DNA of 64,000 nucleotides, taken from Rotaria socialis. Its lineage: Eukaryota > Rotifera > Eurotatoria > Philodinida > Philodinidae. The position numbers were made by a program, and so were the translations under genes. The notes under the pieces were generated by a model that was not told where the DNA came from, did not search any database, and was given only the letters and a program-made list of their open reading frames with translations. The stretch is from contig CAJNYU010000269.1 of the NCBI GenBank assembly GCA_905331475.1, positions 1 through 64,000 on the forward strand, read 5' to 3'. This document shows, in pieces, positions 36,001-49,900 of this stretch; positions within the stretch are counted from its first letter, which is position 1; each line of letters begins with the position of its first letter.

Positions 36001-39000
36001 TAGTCTTATTTTGTTGTGAATTTCCTGCAATCATAATCATACATTCATCAATAGATGATGTTAACCCCAGTAAATATTTTTCATTAAAATAAATTGATAA
36101 ATGAATTGAATGAACTTTAGTTGATGAAATTTTAAAAAGAAATTCACATGCTGATTCAAATGCGCCACATAAAAGAAGAACACGGGCATAACGAAACGGC
36201 TGTTCGTAAGCTTTAAAATAATCTTCACCAAGATCTCGTAATATCCAACGTTGAAGTCGTGAAATTGTTAATTGAACATTTGTACGATCATGAAATGCTG
36301 TTTCATTTATTGTTTGAATTTGTGCTAATTTTATCCAAAGAAAATCTTCAATACACAGTAAAACATCTTCATGTGCATCGACTAAATTTGTTCGATCTAA
36401 TATACAAATAACTGCGCTAAAACGAAAGAAGCGAAAAGAACAGAATTTTCAATAAATGAAGTTTTTCAAAAGCAGAATCTAACTCTTTGACATGGGATAT
36501 GAATTATTGGCAAAATTTTACATAGAAATTTCATTCATCTAAATTCATGAACACATACATTTATTTTATGTCTCGATGCAGGACTATTTAAATGTTAGCC
36601 AACTATCAAACTACTGAGTACAAGTTATATTTGAAAGAAAACTTTTTTAACACTGTCGATTATCTTCATTTCGCTTTATTTTTTGGATTATCATGACTTC
36701 GGTAAGTCGAGAAAAACTCAGGGTATTTTAAACATTAAGAATTAATTTAAAAATTGCTTGTTATTATCTGAAGATTGATGTATATATCTATTTATCCAAA
36801 AAAAAAATTCAATGCAGCTAGCTAGAATGTAGTATATTAAGATTATATGTCGGTAAAATTAAGACAAGTTTGATCTGTATTTTGTTAAAAAACCAACTGC
36901 GCGAAAAATACAATGTCTATTACTAGCAATAGTAGCTACACTGCGTTTCGAAGACATTTCACTAATAGATTTTTATGAACAAAAACACCATTGAGAGTAC
37001 ATAACAACTGTTTTGTAGTTAAGTCATTAGAAACCTCAAACGTGTATATTTGAAACATACAAACGTAATCACTTATGAACATAATTCTCTCTATTTTATA
37101 GATCTAATTTGGAAAAATTTGCTACCGATCTTTTTTCTAGATATAATTATCTTTCCTAGATAGCTTCAAAAAATGATTGATAAAACGTCTAAAACCAATT
37201 TAAAGAATTTCCAACTAGACAGCACTGTCCGATTTTTGTGAAAAAAGTCACTTTTTCTGACAAAATTCGAGGTTTTATACTTAGGGAATCTATTTAATGA
37301 CAAGAAATTATTTTCTTTTCATCGAACCGTTTATAAGGATTTCCAACGAGACTGAATTCAATATTTCGAATATTCGATGATTTATTGGTAGTTGATGTTG
37401 TCGATATGTTTGTTATTGTTGATTGTTCTTTTGATAAATAGGTTTCTAGCAGAGATTGAACATGTGGTAAACTATACAAAGAATAAACGATCAACTTTTT
37501 TTAGAATTTATATTTTGAAAAAAAATATTCACTTTGCTTTATGAATTATGTTAAAAGCAAGATTAGTATCGCCAGCTCTTAATGCATAAAAAATTAAAGG
37601 CCATGCTGATACACCATCGACAAGACGATCATCAACAGATTGTAAACTAGATATTTTTTCATTGGATGTTATGAATGATAATAAACATCCATAAAAGTCC
37701 ATATCATTATAAGTTGTTTTTAATGCTTGACGAAAACTTCGCTCAAGATAATCACGTGCACAAAGAACAATTGCACGTTGTGAATGAAATAAGTCACTTT
37801 TTCGATAATCATGATCAAGAACACCTGTCATCCACTCAGCTGCATGCCAAAAATCACATACAACCTTAAATAAAAAATTAAAAAAGGACTCGTTAATAAT
37901 AATATTAACAACAAATGTCAATCTATTATTGATTAACTTGTGTTTCGTAGATTTTAGCAACATGTTTATATGCTACAATTAATTGATCACCGTCAGCAGT
38001 ACCGGATGATGTTCTTGTTTGATTATATTTAATAAGCTATTTCCATCAAATGAGAAAAAAACAAATTTTGATCTAAACTTAAGTAAATAGTAAACTCACT
38101 GTCTGAGCATATTGTTGTTCAACAAGTGATAAATCAGTAAAGATTGATGATTGATTCTGTTGAGATGTCCAGTCCTAAGAAATGATTTCAGTTTATCGAA
38201 CAAGATTGACAAATAGAGGTGACCATTGAATAAAGTTGCTACTTTACAATTAAAAAATGTTAAGTAATAGATATCTCCTTGGGTATATTGAAAAAGATTT
38301 AATGTTTTCTCTATGAAACACCTGAGAGTTTGACTTCAAACTATTCGATTTACTTCAATTGAAGCATATGCAAGTAAAATTAAAACGGTCGATTAGAATT
38401 TTTGGCAAAAGCTTCAACATTTTTTCTTCTTTGGATTTGTTCGAGCTTATATAATATATATTGCAATCAATCTGCACAGTTTACTATGAAAGTCTCAATA
38501 ATTTTCTACAATAAGAAATTTTCATTCTTTTTTTTTATAGACACTTCTATTATGATGACACATCTTTATTTCTCAAACTTTCTACTATTCCCGAAAATTT
38601 CCAAATAAAAAACAATTAATAATATAAGATTATTTATTGAACGTATTACTTCATTCTGTATAGAACAGTGATAAGTTTTCTATATATTTATTTATTTTAT
38701 AGAATAAAAAACTAACCGATTTAAAATCATAACCGGCCGAAGATGTGATAGAATCGTTCAGTATTTGGCTTTGCTATTTTCATTACAAAGAATATAATAC
38801 AAAAAAAAAATATACAAATATAACAAACTTTAGTCAATGATGTGGAATCATATGAAGATATTGAACGTGGTCGAAGATCATCAGCTAATAAACAATTTAT
38901 CAAATTGCGACGTCGTTTTAAACTATTCAGAAATATTTCTTCCCAATAATCAGTATCAGCTTGAGTCAATGACTACAATCAAAAAATAATACCATTAAAT

Positions 39001-39749
39001 TTTCATTAAAAACTAGCTTTTCATTATAGAACTCCATATTATCACGAATACTGCCAAAGTGATATTTGAAAAGTATTGAACTAACTGATTGACTAACTGC
39101 CTTCATAATAGTACTTATTCTTTCGATTTAAGAACTAACCCGAAAATAAATTCAGGAAATGCGAGTCAAATATATAGATCAGATGAATGTTATTAAGGTC
39201 AAAAGAAACAAGTAAACTATTAATCAATGATTAATCTAGTAGGATTTCTTATAGTTTAACAAGATCAATAAGGAAGAATAAATCATAAACTGAGTAATAG
39301 ACGCTCAAAATAAATATAACTAAATTACAATTTTCTCGTAGTATAAGGTGATAATGATTCATTAACAGTAATACTATTTGATAAGATAATAAACATTCTA
39401 GTATGGGTATGGGTATATTATCAATGTGTCATATAAAACTAAATCATTCACATATATTATTAATCATTTTTAAACAATTATTATACATTTGAATAGTATC
39501 GATTCAAAGAAATAAACAATATTCGTTTCTAATCACCTGTTGTGTTAAATATTCAAATTGTTCATCATTAAAATTTGCTCGTTCACTTTTTAAAAATGCA
39601 TCTAATTCTGCTTCATTATTGACTTTTATTAATCGATTTGTTGGTTTTACTGTGTATGAAGATGAAGACGATGATATTGATTCGATAGCCGCTAATTTCT
39701 TCTCAATACTTGTTAAATTGAATGATGTAGACGATGCTGAAAGAAACAT
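33036..39749 (-). CDS. NUP93: Nucleoporin Nup93 (Nic96 family)
   Basis: Ten minus-strand exons join with matching phases: 39537-39749, 38829-38972, 38717-38773, 38100-38174, 37938-38036, 37533-37864, 37328-37471, 35740-36416, 33359-33828 and 33036-33299; sum 2475 nt, 824 aa. Diagnostic segments are EAELDAFLKSERAN near the N-terminus, VDDRLVDGVSAWPLIFYALRAGD (compare GHPVWALIYYCLRCGD), NPYKR joined to AVICILDRTN, EDFLWIKL and QPFRYARVLLLCGAFESA. Nup93 is a helical scaffold of the inner ring of the nuclear pore and anchors the Nup62 and Nup188/205 partners. Exon 1 begins right after a good acceptor (TTTATTTTAG), and its first residues align with about position 65 of the vertebrate protein, so one or more upstream exons with the N-terminal coiled coil are probably missing from the model. 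One donor (37327) is the weak GTTCGA. Introns at 33829-35739 and 36417-37327 are unusually long. Confidence 0.93.
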
Positions 39750-40603
39750 CTAAAATAAAGAACCCACTTCACTGTTATTCATTTTGGAGATGTAACAATA
39801 CGTATGTAATTAATAAATTATTGCTACTATTAAAAGTATCAGTGCACCATGAAGAAAAGTGTTTCTAGTTAACTACTCTTCAATTTCGAGAAATTTTTAG
39901 ATTTTAATTAACAAGATGTCTATATTTTATCGCCAGTTTTCGTTTATTTATGGCGGAACTCTGATCCACTTTAGTAGAAGGCTGCCAATCAACTCCCAAA
40001 AATTTTGATTATTACTATAATTATATCAATCCAGAATTATCTTTGAACATGATAGTAGCTGTCTAGGAGAATAAAAAATCTGCCTATACAAATACATCAA
40101 AATTCAGAACCACTAAGGAGAAAACGTTTCGGCATTAATTAAATTAACATTAAATAAATAGAAACTTCAAAATGATAATTGATCACCATCAATTTATAAC
40201 GGCAGCTAAAATAAAATATGTTAAAAGCATTTAACCTAAAAATTCTAAGTTTCAAATTTTGTAAAAAGGGATATATAGATTAGAGAGACAATTAGGCAAT
40301 CATGAGAGAGCGCCACAAGTCATCTATATATTTTATAAAATTTTATTGAAAAATCACATTTTCTTTTTTCATCTTAGTGAATTTCGTAATTTATCGAATC
40401 GATGAGTTCCAATGTAAAATTATCATGAATTTATTTTAATTGGTTACTCATAGAATTTAAAGAAAAAGAAATCAAGCAATCATGATTTGATCATATCTGT
40501 CTGTCTGCTATTTACTTTTATCTATCTCTGATTTGACGTAACAAAGAAATTCTTTTGTATGCATATTTAAGATTAGTCCTTTTATCATCACGATCCACGT
40601 ATC
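39750..40603. promoter_or_regulatory. Shared head-to-head promoter interval of Nup93 and LASP
   Basis: The two genes point away from each other across about 854 bp of AT-rich DNA. If Nup93 has an extra 5' exon it must lie here or reach toward LASP; no coding match to a Nup93 N-terminus was found. No clear TATA element on either side. Confidence 0.4.
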
Positions 40604-43005
40604 ATGTCATCTATACAAAATAAGAAATGTGGTAAATGTGAAAAAACTGTTTATCCAACTGAAGAAATCAAATGTCTAGACAAAGTAAGTTTTATCATCT
40701 GCTTTTCATCGTTTTTTAATTGAATAGGTTATTTTGAGATCAGACAAACAAGTGTGTCATGTGTGAAGTCTTTATTTATGATTTTTTTTTCTATCGATGA
40801 AACATTCCTTTGCGTTTACAGAAAGTGGTGCAGTGTTTCCAATGGAAATCTAGAACAAAATATACATATACACTTTGCTTTTAGTGCCAAAGTGTACCAA
40901 AAGCAAATTTTTAAAATCCAAAAAGCACAAAATAATGTTGTGTTTTTTTCACAAAAAATATAAAGTAATACTTGATAAATGAATAAATGATACATAGACG
41001 TTCTATCTCATAATCTGACACGTTCCTTGGCAAAATTACAAAAAAAAGGTTTACAAAAACAAAAAGTTAATATGTATTTTTTTCAAATAGTATATTCTAA
41101 AAATATGAATTATTTTCGTCTTCATGATGATGCAAAAATGATGTAGAGTTTTGCGAATTTTAACGTGCGTCCTATAAAGAATGGCCTTCTCAGTATTCCC
41201 TCAACAACTTCTTTATTTTTTTCAGCTTTCGGGCTTCAGCTTTTGTCCTAACGATCCACCTTCCAATTCTACACTAGACTTGTATCAAAAGTTTTTCTGA
41301 AGAAGGTTGACCAGAAAAGTAAAACAATAATACTGAACAAGTAGAAAATAACTAACATTCAAACCTATTTTCAAAATAAACTTCAGAAGATTTTTTTACA
41401 ATACTAGAATAAAGAAAACCAAAGTNNNNNNNNNNNNNNNNNNNNNNNNNNNNNNNNNNNNNNNNNNNNNNNNNNNNNNNNNNNNNNNNNNNNNNNNNNN
41501 NNNNNNNNNNNNNNNNNNNNNNNNNNNNNNNNNNNNNNNNNNNNNNNNNNNNNNNNNNNNNNNNNNNNNNNNNNNNNNNNNNNNNNNNNNNNNNNNNNNN
41601 NNNNNNNNNNNNNNNNNNNNNNNNNNNNNNNNNNNNNNNNNNNNNNNNNNNNNNNNNNNNNNNNNNNNNNTTCTGATGAAACATCGCCTGAAAAACGTCT
41701 CAAAATGCACAAAAACTGCATCCAGAAATCAAATTGCCTAGTTTCTCATGGTAATTTTGGTGTTCAGACATTCTAGAATGACTCATACATCCCATGCACT
41801 TTTTGCAGTACACATAACTTTCGGATGAAATCCGAAGTTTCCACATTTATTAATCATATATTTGTGCACTTCTAGTTTTGGCATAAAGGATGCTTGAAGT
41901 GTACAGTATGTGGAATGACCCTTAATGTCAAAAATGTCAAAGGTTACGAAAAAATGCCTTATTGTCATGTGTATGTATCATATAATTGATCAATTAATGT
42001 TTCAAGTAATATTTTAAAACTTTCTTATTTAGACATTATCCGCAACCAAAACCAACAGTTGTTGTTGACAATCCAGAAATGCAACGTATTCGATTATTAA
42101 CAGATATTCAAAGCAACGTGAGATGTTTTAATAGAAGACAAAAGAAAACATTGAAAACTCGAGTATATATTTATTAATAGGCGAAATATCATGAAGATTT
42201 CAATAAAAGTAAAGGAAAATTCACAGTAGTAGCTGATGATCCAGCTTTAACGCTAGCCAAAGAACATCAACGTATTGCTAGTCATGCTGAATATACTGGT
42301 AAACGAAAGGATAGTTCATCACAAATACTTTCTCATGGTAGATTTAAAACAATTCTAAATATGTTTTACTAAAAAACTTAATGGACTTGTTTTATCTTTC
42401 TATGAAGATAATAACCAATATAATAATGGTTCTAATCGAGGATATACATTATCGGAACCAAGAGTAGGTCGTGGTAAGTTTATTTGCTAAATTAAGTTAA
42501 AACTTTCCATGAAATGTATATAGTTGCGGACTATGATCCTTTAAATGATAATCGTGGTTCATTATCACGTGGCTATGAGCCAACATCAAAAGCTATGCAA
42601 ACGACTAGTAAGCTAATCAATTGTTTATTTTCATTTAATCAATATTTTTTAATGTAGAATTTGAGATAAATCCATTGCATAGGCACAAATCTGACAAGAA
42701 TGAAAATGGAAATAATATTCATCATGTTTCAGTAGACTCACATGATGATGAACAAGCAACATTAGTAAATTATTTTATTTAGATAAGAAAAAATAAGGAA
42801 AAATGTTTTGTTATGTTTTCATCTTTAGATGAAAGTTCGTGCACTTTATTCTTACACATCTGCTGAGTCTGATGAAATCAGTTTTACTGAAGGTGATACA
42901 ATTATTGATTGTGAACATATTGATGCTGGTTGGATGTTGGGACGTCATCCAGTGACAGGCAAACAAGGTTTACTTCCATCAAATTATGTTGAAATAATTG
43001 GTTGA
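40604..43005 (+). CDS. LASP1: LIM and SH3 domain protein (LASP family, actin binding)
   Basis: Eight exons in phase: 40604-40684, 41876-41970, 42033-42117, 42181-42337, 42408-42473, 42524-42607, 42658-42764 and 42829-43005, giving 283 aa (vertebrate LASP1 is about 260). The LIM domain spans residues 9-60 with ligands C9, C12, H30, C33, C36, C39, C57 and H60 all present and the typical KCLDK/FWHKGC and GYEKMPYC wording. Two nebulin-like repeats follow (about 68-135: [11 protein letters not shown], then [23 protein letters not shown]). A polar linker of about 90 residues with no motif leads to a C-terminal SH3 domain ([19 protein letters not shown] through [11 protein letters not shown]). The family binds F-actin through the nebulin repeats and partners such as zyxin or proline-rich ligands through SH3, acting at cell edges and adhesions. 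Intron 1 contains the 245-base assembly gap. Confidence 0.95.
41426..41670. other. Assembly gap (245 N)
   Basis: A run of N lies inside intron 1 of the LASP gene. It does not touch an exon in the reconstructed model. Single ambiguous bases also occur at 18571, 22633 and 26043. Confidence 0.99.
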
Positions 43006-43578
43006 GAATGAAAATTCATTTGTTTTGTTTTCATTTATTGGGAATTTGATTTATTTCTCATAGAGTCTCATGTAAATATATTGTTTTTACTCAATAACAA
43101 CGTTATATTCTTATTATCTTGTTTAACAAATGCCTTTTGCCGTGTGCATGTCTGTATCTGTTGAAATTCTTGTAAGAAGCCTTAGAGATGAACAAGGTGT
43201 TATTTGATTTTTGTTTATAAAAAATACAAGCAAAACATTCTTAACAAAAAGCTAAATAGTTTTGGAACAATTAGTTTTACTGTAATTCAAAAAGAATAAA
43301 CCGTCTAAAATAATTGAATTGCGTCCGATGAGCGATTTAGAGTCAATGGATTTGATAAGATTTTCAAAATTAATTGTTGGCTATTATCAATGAACGCTTC
43401 TCTCGTCTTACAACACAGAAATTCTATTGTTATAAAAAAATAATGAAAATTTTTAATGTTCTGTCTTTTTTTCTTCTCACAATTTTAAATGGTTTTATAC
43501 TTGATAAATATTTTTGTTTGCACAAAGAACAAAAATTATTTATTTTCAATTTTAATGATTTATCAGCTACAGCTTGAT

Positions 43579-44223
43579 TGCGGACATTTTATTCCTTCAA
43601 TTAAGAGAAAACGTCCGCAAAGTAGAAACAGGGGGAGAGAAACAAAAATAGTCGCAGAGTGGAAAATGTCCGTAAAGCAGAATCGGGGGGAGAGGAGAGA
43701 AAAAAATGTCAGCATTATGGAATCAAGACAAGATTTATTAAGCGAAAAAAACATACAGAAAAATCATTTATGAAGAATAGTTGAACATCTAACTGTGTTA
43801 GGTTGATAATCACGATTCATCCCAAAATGATAATTTTTAAAAACTATACCATCTTTATTTGATTATGTGGAAATCTGAGAAAAGCTATCATTTTTCACGA
43901 TGAACATTTTTATTTGATTCGTCTAGGTTTAACTTCGTCACTGTAAATGTTTTTCTTTCACAATACATGCTTATAAAATGGACTGAATGACATGTGATGA
44001 ACAACATTAGACTAGCTCGAAACAGTTGATATTATTCAGTACACCTATTCGCATGAATCATCTTAAAATATCAATTTTCGTTTGATTCCACAATGCGGAC
44101 ATTTTTTGCTCTTCCCCCCGATTCTGCTTTGCGGACGTTTTCCACTGCGACTATTTTTGTCTCTCTCCCCCTGTTTCTACTTTGCGGACGTTTTTTTCCA
44201 ACAATTAAGAAAAAACGTCCGCA
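43579..44223. mobile_element. 645-bp foldback element with CGTCCGCAAAG modules
   Basis: The ends are TGCGGACATTTT and the reverse complement of TGCGGACGTTTT. Arms of about 140 bp (43579-43720 and about 44083-44223) match inverted at high identity, including CAAAGTAGAAACAGGGGGAG and GCAGAATCGGGGGGA. Inside each arm the CGTCCGCAAAG word repeats at roughly 50-60 base intervals, so the arms are modular. The 360-bp centre is AT-rich without a gene. No target duplication was found at these ends. It sits about 570 bp past the LASP stop. Confidence 0.82.
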
Positions 44224-45630
44224 AACAAGACGCGCTTGATTTACTAAATTCATGATTTTTACTTTGAAATAGACATCTAAAGATTTAGAGCATAACTTGA
44301 TCCTTTTTAAAGATTAAGTTTTGCTACTATTCAATAGAAAATAAATAAGTCTACCATCGAAACATCATTTTGTTTTGAGTTTTTCGAGGCGATCTAATAC
44401 CGTTCGTTAGAAATTAAACATTAGAAATACAAAAACTTTCTTCAGTAACCGCCATACTGAGATACTATGTCAAACAATAAGCTTTAAACCTAGTAAAATA
44501 AACGTCTAGAGAGCTTTTGGTTAACAGATCAACGACTTTTTCTCTTTTTTCTCCCGTAAATATCTTCCATAAATTTTATGATGTACGACTGAAAATTTGC
44601 CATAATCTTTCCTCTGCATACATAGGGACCCGAGAAAATGTTTGTACATTGTTAATGTACTTTGAACAAGACTAATTTTGCTGGGCTTGAAATTTAGCAA
44701 ACAAATTCACTTTAATCTTGAACGCACTATAATGATTGATATTGATTTATGCATTTCATATCGTGATTTATTCAATATGAACGATTGATTTTGGAATTTA
44801 TCATTGATTTATTTCGAAGAATTTCCTAGATATATATTTTCGTCTAAATTATGATTATAAAATTTGACTTATGTTTAATTTGTTGAAACACTTCATTTTA
44901 TATAATTTTTTACATATTTCTATAAAATAAAAACGTCTACAAAGTTTTATTGATTTAATTTTAAATGAAAAAGATTTTTTGTACAGCAACACAAGTTTAT
45001 AATGAAAATGTTATTTTAACATGTGAACAAAATAAATAATCGAGGTTAGGAAGCCATATTCATTTTCTTTGCAATGTTTCTTGATTTAATCTTGCCGGTT
45101 TTAATTTTAGTATTGAGACATGATTTATTCATAGCACTTTAAAAATAAGCAACAACTCGATTAGATTATTTATTTTCTTATTGCATTTTTGTATTTTTTC
45201 GTTTAATTGAAAAAATCCTACTGTGATGGATTGAAGTTCTTATTTTCATATGTTGCTTATATAAACTATAGAAAAAGATTTTATGTACATATTTTGGTTT
45301 CTATTCCTGTGTTGTGCAAGGAATTGTGAATAGATTGATACGTTAAAAATTTAATTAACGCTTGAGAATCCCTTCTTTTTTCTCTTGTGCATACAAAAGT
45401 CATTTCAATAGACAACAAGCAAACAAGTACAAAGCAGACCAATAAAAACAAAATGCTTTCGTTGTTTTTTATTCGAATCGGTGGAATAGCCAACAATTGA
45501 AAAGCATAGTTCATATTAAGAAAGGTAAATCATAGAAAAAAAATTTGCTATCGCATTTTGTCAAAAGATTAGATAACATATTGAAAGAAGAAATGAATGT
45601 TCACACTTATATAAGTCAAAGGTGAATAAT
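44224..45630. other. Intergenic, 5' flank of the ankyrin gene
   Basis: No gene recognised. CTTATATAAG at 45607-45616 is a palindromic TATA-like word about 15-25 bases before the ATG at 45631; it could be a core promoter only if the leader is extremely short. Confidence 0.35.
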
Positions 45631-46972
45631 ATGAGCTTAGTTGATAACAATTCACTTTTACCATGTTTAAGTCATCCGACTAATGCTTATCAAAATTATC
45701 GATTGATGTCTACTAGTATAAATTCGAAAAATACAAATTCATCCTCATCAGCAACGTCTTCAAATAAATTCAAGCCAATACCTAGATTAATTGCATTATG
45801 CATTCATCCGGATGAGAATTATGCACTTCGCATGATTTCTATGTTAATTTCGTCCCACTCTTCTAATTCATCAAATATACACGATGAATTTGGTTGCAAT
45901 TTACTTATGTATTCACTTCGTTTTCAACGTTATCGATTATTCAGATATTTATTAAATGAAAAATCTTTAGATATTAATCTTCATGCAAACGATCGATATG
46001 GGAATACAATTCTTCATTATGCAATTTTATATGGAGGAAATGACAGTCAAATTATTGATGAATTAATTGAAAACTATAATAAATTTGCAATTGAAATTGA
46101 TCGAAGAAATAATTATGGCTTTACTCCGCTTCTTTTAGGTCAGAAAATAATGAATTTTAAAAGAATATTAGTCAATTATTTCCTATATTTATAGCAATTT
46201 TTTGTGGACGTTACGATTTTGTTTTGAGTTTATTAACTAAAACTGATGCATCACCATTTGTTCGTGATTATATTCAATTAAAAAGTATGTTCGATTATAT
46301 TGAAATCGATGTAAAGCATAAAGACTTAATTAATCAATGTCAAAATAAGTATGAGCTGTTTTTATTTCTACTAGAAAAACTTTCTATCTGTGATCATTAT
46401 CAAAGATGTATATTTTTTGTAGACACTATTCTATTTCAAATTTGCAATTAAAACGATTACGCATTCAACTTCATCAATGTATACCTACTCGACAAGAAAC
46501 TCCATTTCTTACAATGCAATCTAATATTAATAAGAATTTTTTTGAAATTATTCTACCGCAGGTGGTTCAAGATAAACTGAATTTATTACGTTCATCAATT
46601 ATGGAAATGTACGACTACCAATATTCATCTACTAATTTGAAACAACTTCTAACATATTTAAATCGAAGATATCCACGTATCAAATTTTTTCAATTACCAG
46701 AGGATTCCCTAGGTAGTACAATAACAACAGCAAAGTCAGTCTTTCAACGAGACAATTCCAAAACAAATCTTCATCATATTTTAAACTTATTTGATCCAAA
46801 CCCACGGCCTAATGTAATGCCACCAAAGCTGTCTCCGCAAAAGCTATTGTCAACAACTAAGACACCGATGGCATTTAAACGTTTGAGTACCAAAATAACA
46901 ACACTTACTGCTTTTTCTCGAGTACAAATCGATAAGAAACGTTCATCATTTTTGACCACACGTGTTAAATAA
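45631..46972 (+). CDS. Ankyrin-repeat protein, with an unexplained frame change
   Basis: ATG at 45631. Exon 1 carries a Ser-rich N-terminus and ankyrin repeats recognisable as DEFGCNLLMYSLRFQRYRLFRYLL, NDRYGNTILHYAILYGG, and NNYGFTPLLL. Splicing out 46139-46193 (GTCAGA to TTATAG) joins cleanly to AIFCGRYDFVLSLLTKTDA, completing a repeat. The frame then ends at 46449-46451, while a different frame from about 46406 runs open to 46972 with coding texture (LKRLRIQLHQCIPTRQETPF and a basic Ser/Thr-rich tail). No intron of usual size joins the two. The switch falls at a run of six T (46414-46419 region), so a one-base indel, real or from sequencing, is the simplest reading. Family-level function is protein binding; the partner is unknown. 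Confidence 0.7.
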
Positions 46973-49900
46973 AATAAAACAAATGTTTACTGTATTCAAA
47001 CGAGAAGTTTTGTTCTCAATAAAATTTGTTGTGTCAATTATTGTTGCATACATCTCTTGAAATGAGTTGGTTCTAGATTATGTATTTGATAGAATTTTAA
47101 GCAGTAAAACTTTTGTAGAATAATTAGTATTCAGATATTTTCAGTATGAAAAACTGAGTAGAAGATGCTGTCAAAATACTATTGTGGTAGGCGTATGATT
47201 GCAGCAATTTCTTCTTTTAAAAAGCGTTACAAAACTAAATTCAATTCCACGAAACTTCAATGTCGACAAATAAAATAATATGAGATTTGATGTATCATAT
47301 AGTTTAGCAATAATGAATGCAATTCAATGTAGTCGTAGAATTCATATTTTAAAAATTTATTTTTAGAACCATCACAGTAACGACAAGCTGGCTGTCAAGG
47401 TGAACATATCTATTAGAAAAGAATTTGTTTGTTACACATCGTCTTTTCAACTGTTCTTCTAAAGTAAATTTTGATGATATCAATAGATTAAGAGAAAAAC
47501 ATAGCTTGGTGTCAATATACATTTTACTGTGTGAAAAAATTAGTTGGTGACTTTCAAATGATTTATGAAGTCCTTTCTTGCAAGTTCTTGATTGTTATTT
47601 CTTGTACGAAAATAAAATTTACAATTAGAAAAAGAAATACTTCATGTAACTAAAGCACAAGGCACTGACTTTGTATTTAAAAAGAATTAGTCAAAAGGAA
47701 AGTTTTTGACAGAGGGTGTCTATTCAGAAAAAAACAATTCAAATAGAAATACCAGAAAAACGCAATTTATGATTTCGGATTCATTACTATGCTTGTACTA
47801 AAAAACGCTTTTAAAGACATTTTCACATGTAAGTTGATTTTAATACTTGACACATGTCAGTATATATGTAAGTAATTACATTTGCACTCGCTAACTAGAT
47901 ATGTGGAAATCAAAAAAAAATATAAAACATGTTTACAAGCAAACTGAATTGAGGATTAGATGTTTTGCGCTCTAATCTTCTTGTACTTCTCCATAAATTA
48001 TCATAGTGCACAAATTTTGCTTTAGGATAAATATTTTATAATCGCAGCTACAAAAATGGCTTATCTAGAGATGTTAGTAGTCTACAAAGCAGACTTAACG
48101 AAGCAACAGTTCAAACCTTTTCAAAGCCAATGAATTCTATTTTTTGACATAAATATTAAACTACTTCTTCAGTTATATTCATTTGATTTGTTTTCACGAA
48201 AGCAACAACATAACAATATCTTTTTCAAAGTAACAAATTAAGAGGATACAATAGATAGTTATGTTTTTCATACAAAAAGAAAGTGTGGTTATTAAAATAG
48301 CGTTGGAGGTATTTGAAGTATTTCACAAAATTATTCTTAAAAATTCTCTACACAGAAAATTCAGTCGGAAAGTTTAGTCTCGAAACTCAGCGATAGTGTG
48401 TCTCAGTCACTCTCTTAAAATTGAATCAATTAATTATAGTTAATTATTATTCTAGTGTATTCATTGAATATATTTAATCATTAAATCGAATGTAATGTTC
48501 TCTAGTAATAAAATAAAGAAAGTTCTTAGAACAGAAAACAATTCATTTTTTTATGCTATCCTATGTTAGAAATTAACTATAAAAGATATCAATGATACAC
48601 TACATATGGGTCGATGGCTTGGTTTTTGCCTGAAAGTTTTCTCTGATTGTCTGCCATCGACGAGAGCGAATGAACTGTCAAATCTTTACAGAAAATAAAC
48701 AGATTTATTGTCTTGTAAAGAGATTCGATCGATTACTACCGAATTGTTTTGATTTAGACAAACACTAGATCAAGTTGACAATATGTTCAAGAGCTTTTTT
48801 TGTTTGGAATTTCATTTGTATCTTCAATTATCTGTAGTTGTCAGTAATTGATAAAGAGATATCTCGTATTTTTTTATGCTCAACTTATCATGCCAAACAA
48901 ATAAAGAAGGTTTATAATTCACTTGTATTTTATTCTCACATTTATAAATACAAAATTATCATTAGATATAACAACTTTTATTCTGGACTGAATATTAGAT
49001 ATTGTATTGATGGATTAAACTTTCATTCATTTACTTATTAATCAAGATAAATTTAAAATATTTTCCTCATTTATGATAATTGAAATAGTAATAATGGAAA
49101 GTTCCATAAACTAAAATACATATTATCGATCGAGATGCAACGAAAGTACCATTTAAGCTTTCAAGTATTTGAAATGTTTTTTATCGTTTGTTCATTTTTT
49201 AATACATAATATCATAGTAATATTTTTTTTTATCTTCTGAAGTATGGCTACTGAAACTGTCTGCAGGACAATAATAAAATTTTGAATAGAAAATAATTGC
49301 TTCTGGAATAGAACTTATGTGTAATCTGAATGTTTGATTGACGAAAAAAAGAATATAAATCTAAATCGGATTTTTTTTCGAATCAATCGTAACACATAGA
49401 TTGCAACGAATGTATAATATTCATTAGCTAAATTTTGCGGCGTTTTCGAATCGATAATTTGCAATTTGTGTCATGCTTATGAAGGAAATCTTCCTGTGGA
49501 TATATTAAACTAAATAGTGATACAATACAGTCTGGATATGTGATTAACGCCAAATATTTATTCTATTTGAGTGGAAGAATATACAAGAAGTAGTTCACAA
49601 TTAAATTCTAGTTAAACATATATATTTCAACTAATTTTCTAGCATGAAAAAAATGAATTTTGAAAAAACAAATAGAAAATATCATATTATCGCCACTGAC
49701 ACAAACATAAACAATCAATATACTAATTATCATATTATATCTGATATATGTATATTTTGATAAGTTAACTACTACTCATAATATACCATAAGTAATAAAT
49801 AACTGTTATATTAAATCTTTGAAAAATATCTCATATTCTCATTTCGCAATCAAGGAGATATATATATATTTGAAGACGAACTTTGCCTAACAAACATTAG

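Noticed and set aside
41352-41721. Three open frames across the N run on the minus strand.
   Set aside because: They exist only because N codons are not read as stops; the real sequence there is an intron of the LASP gene.
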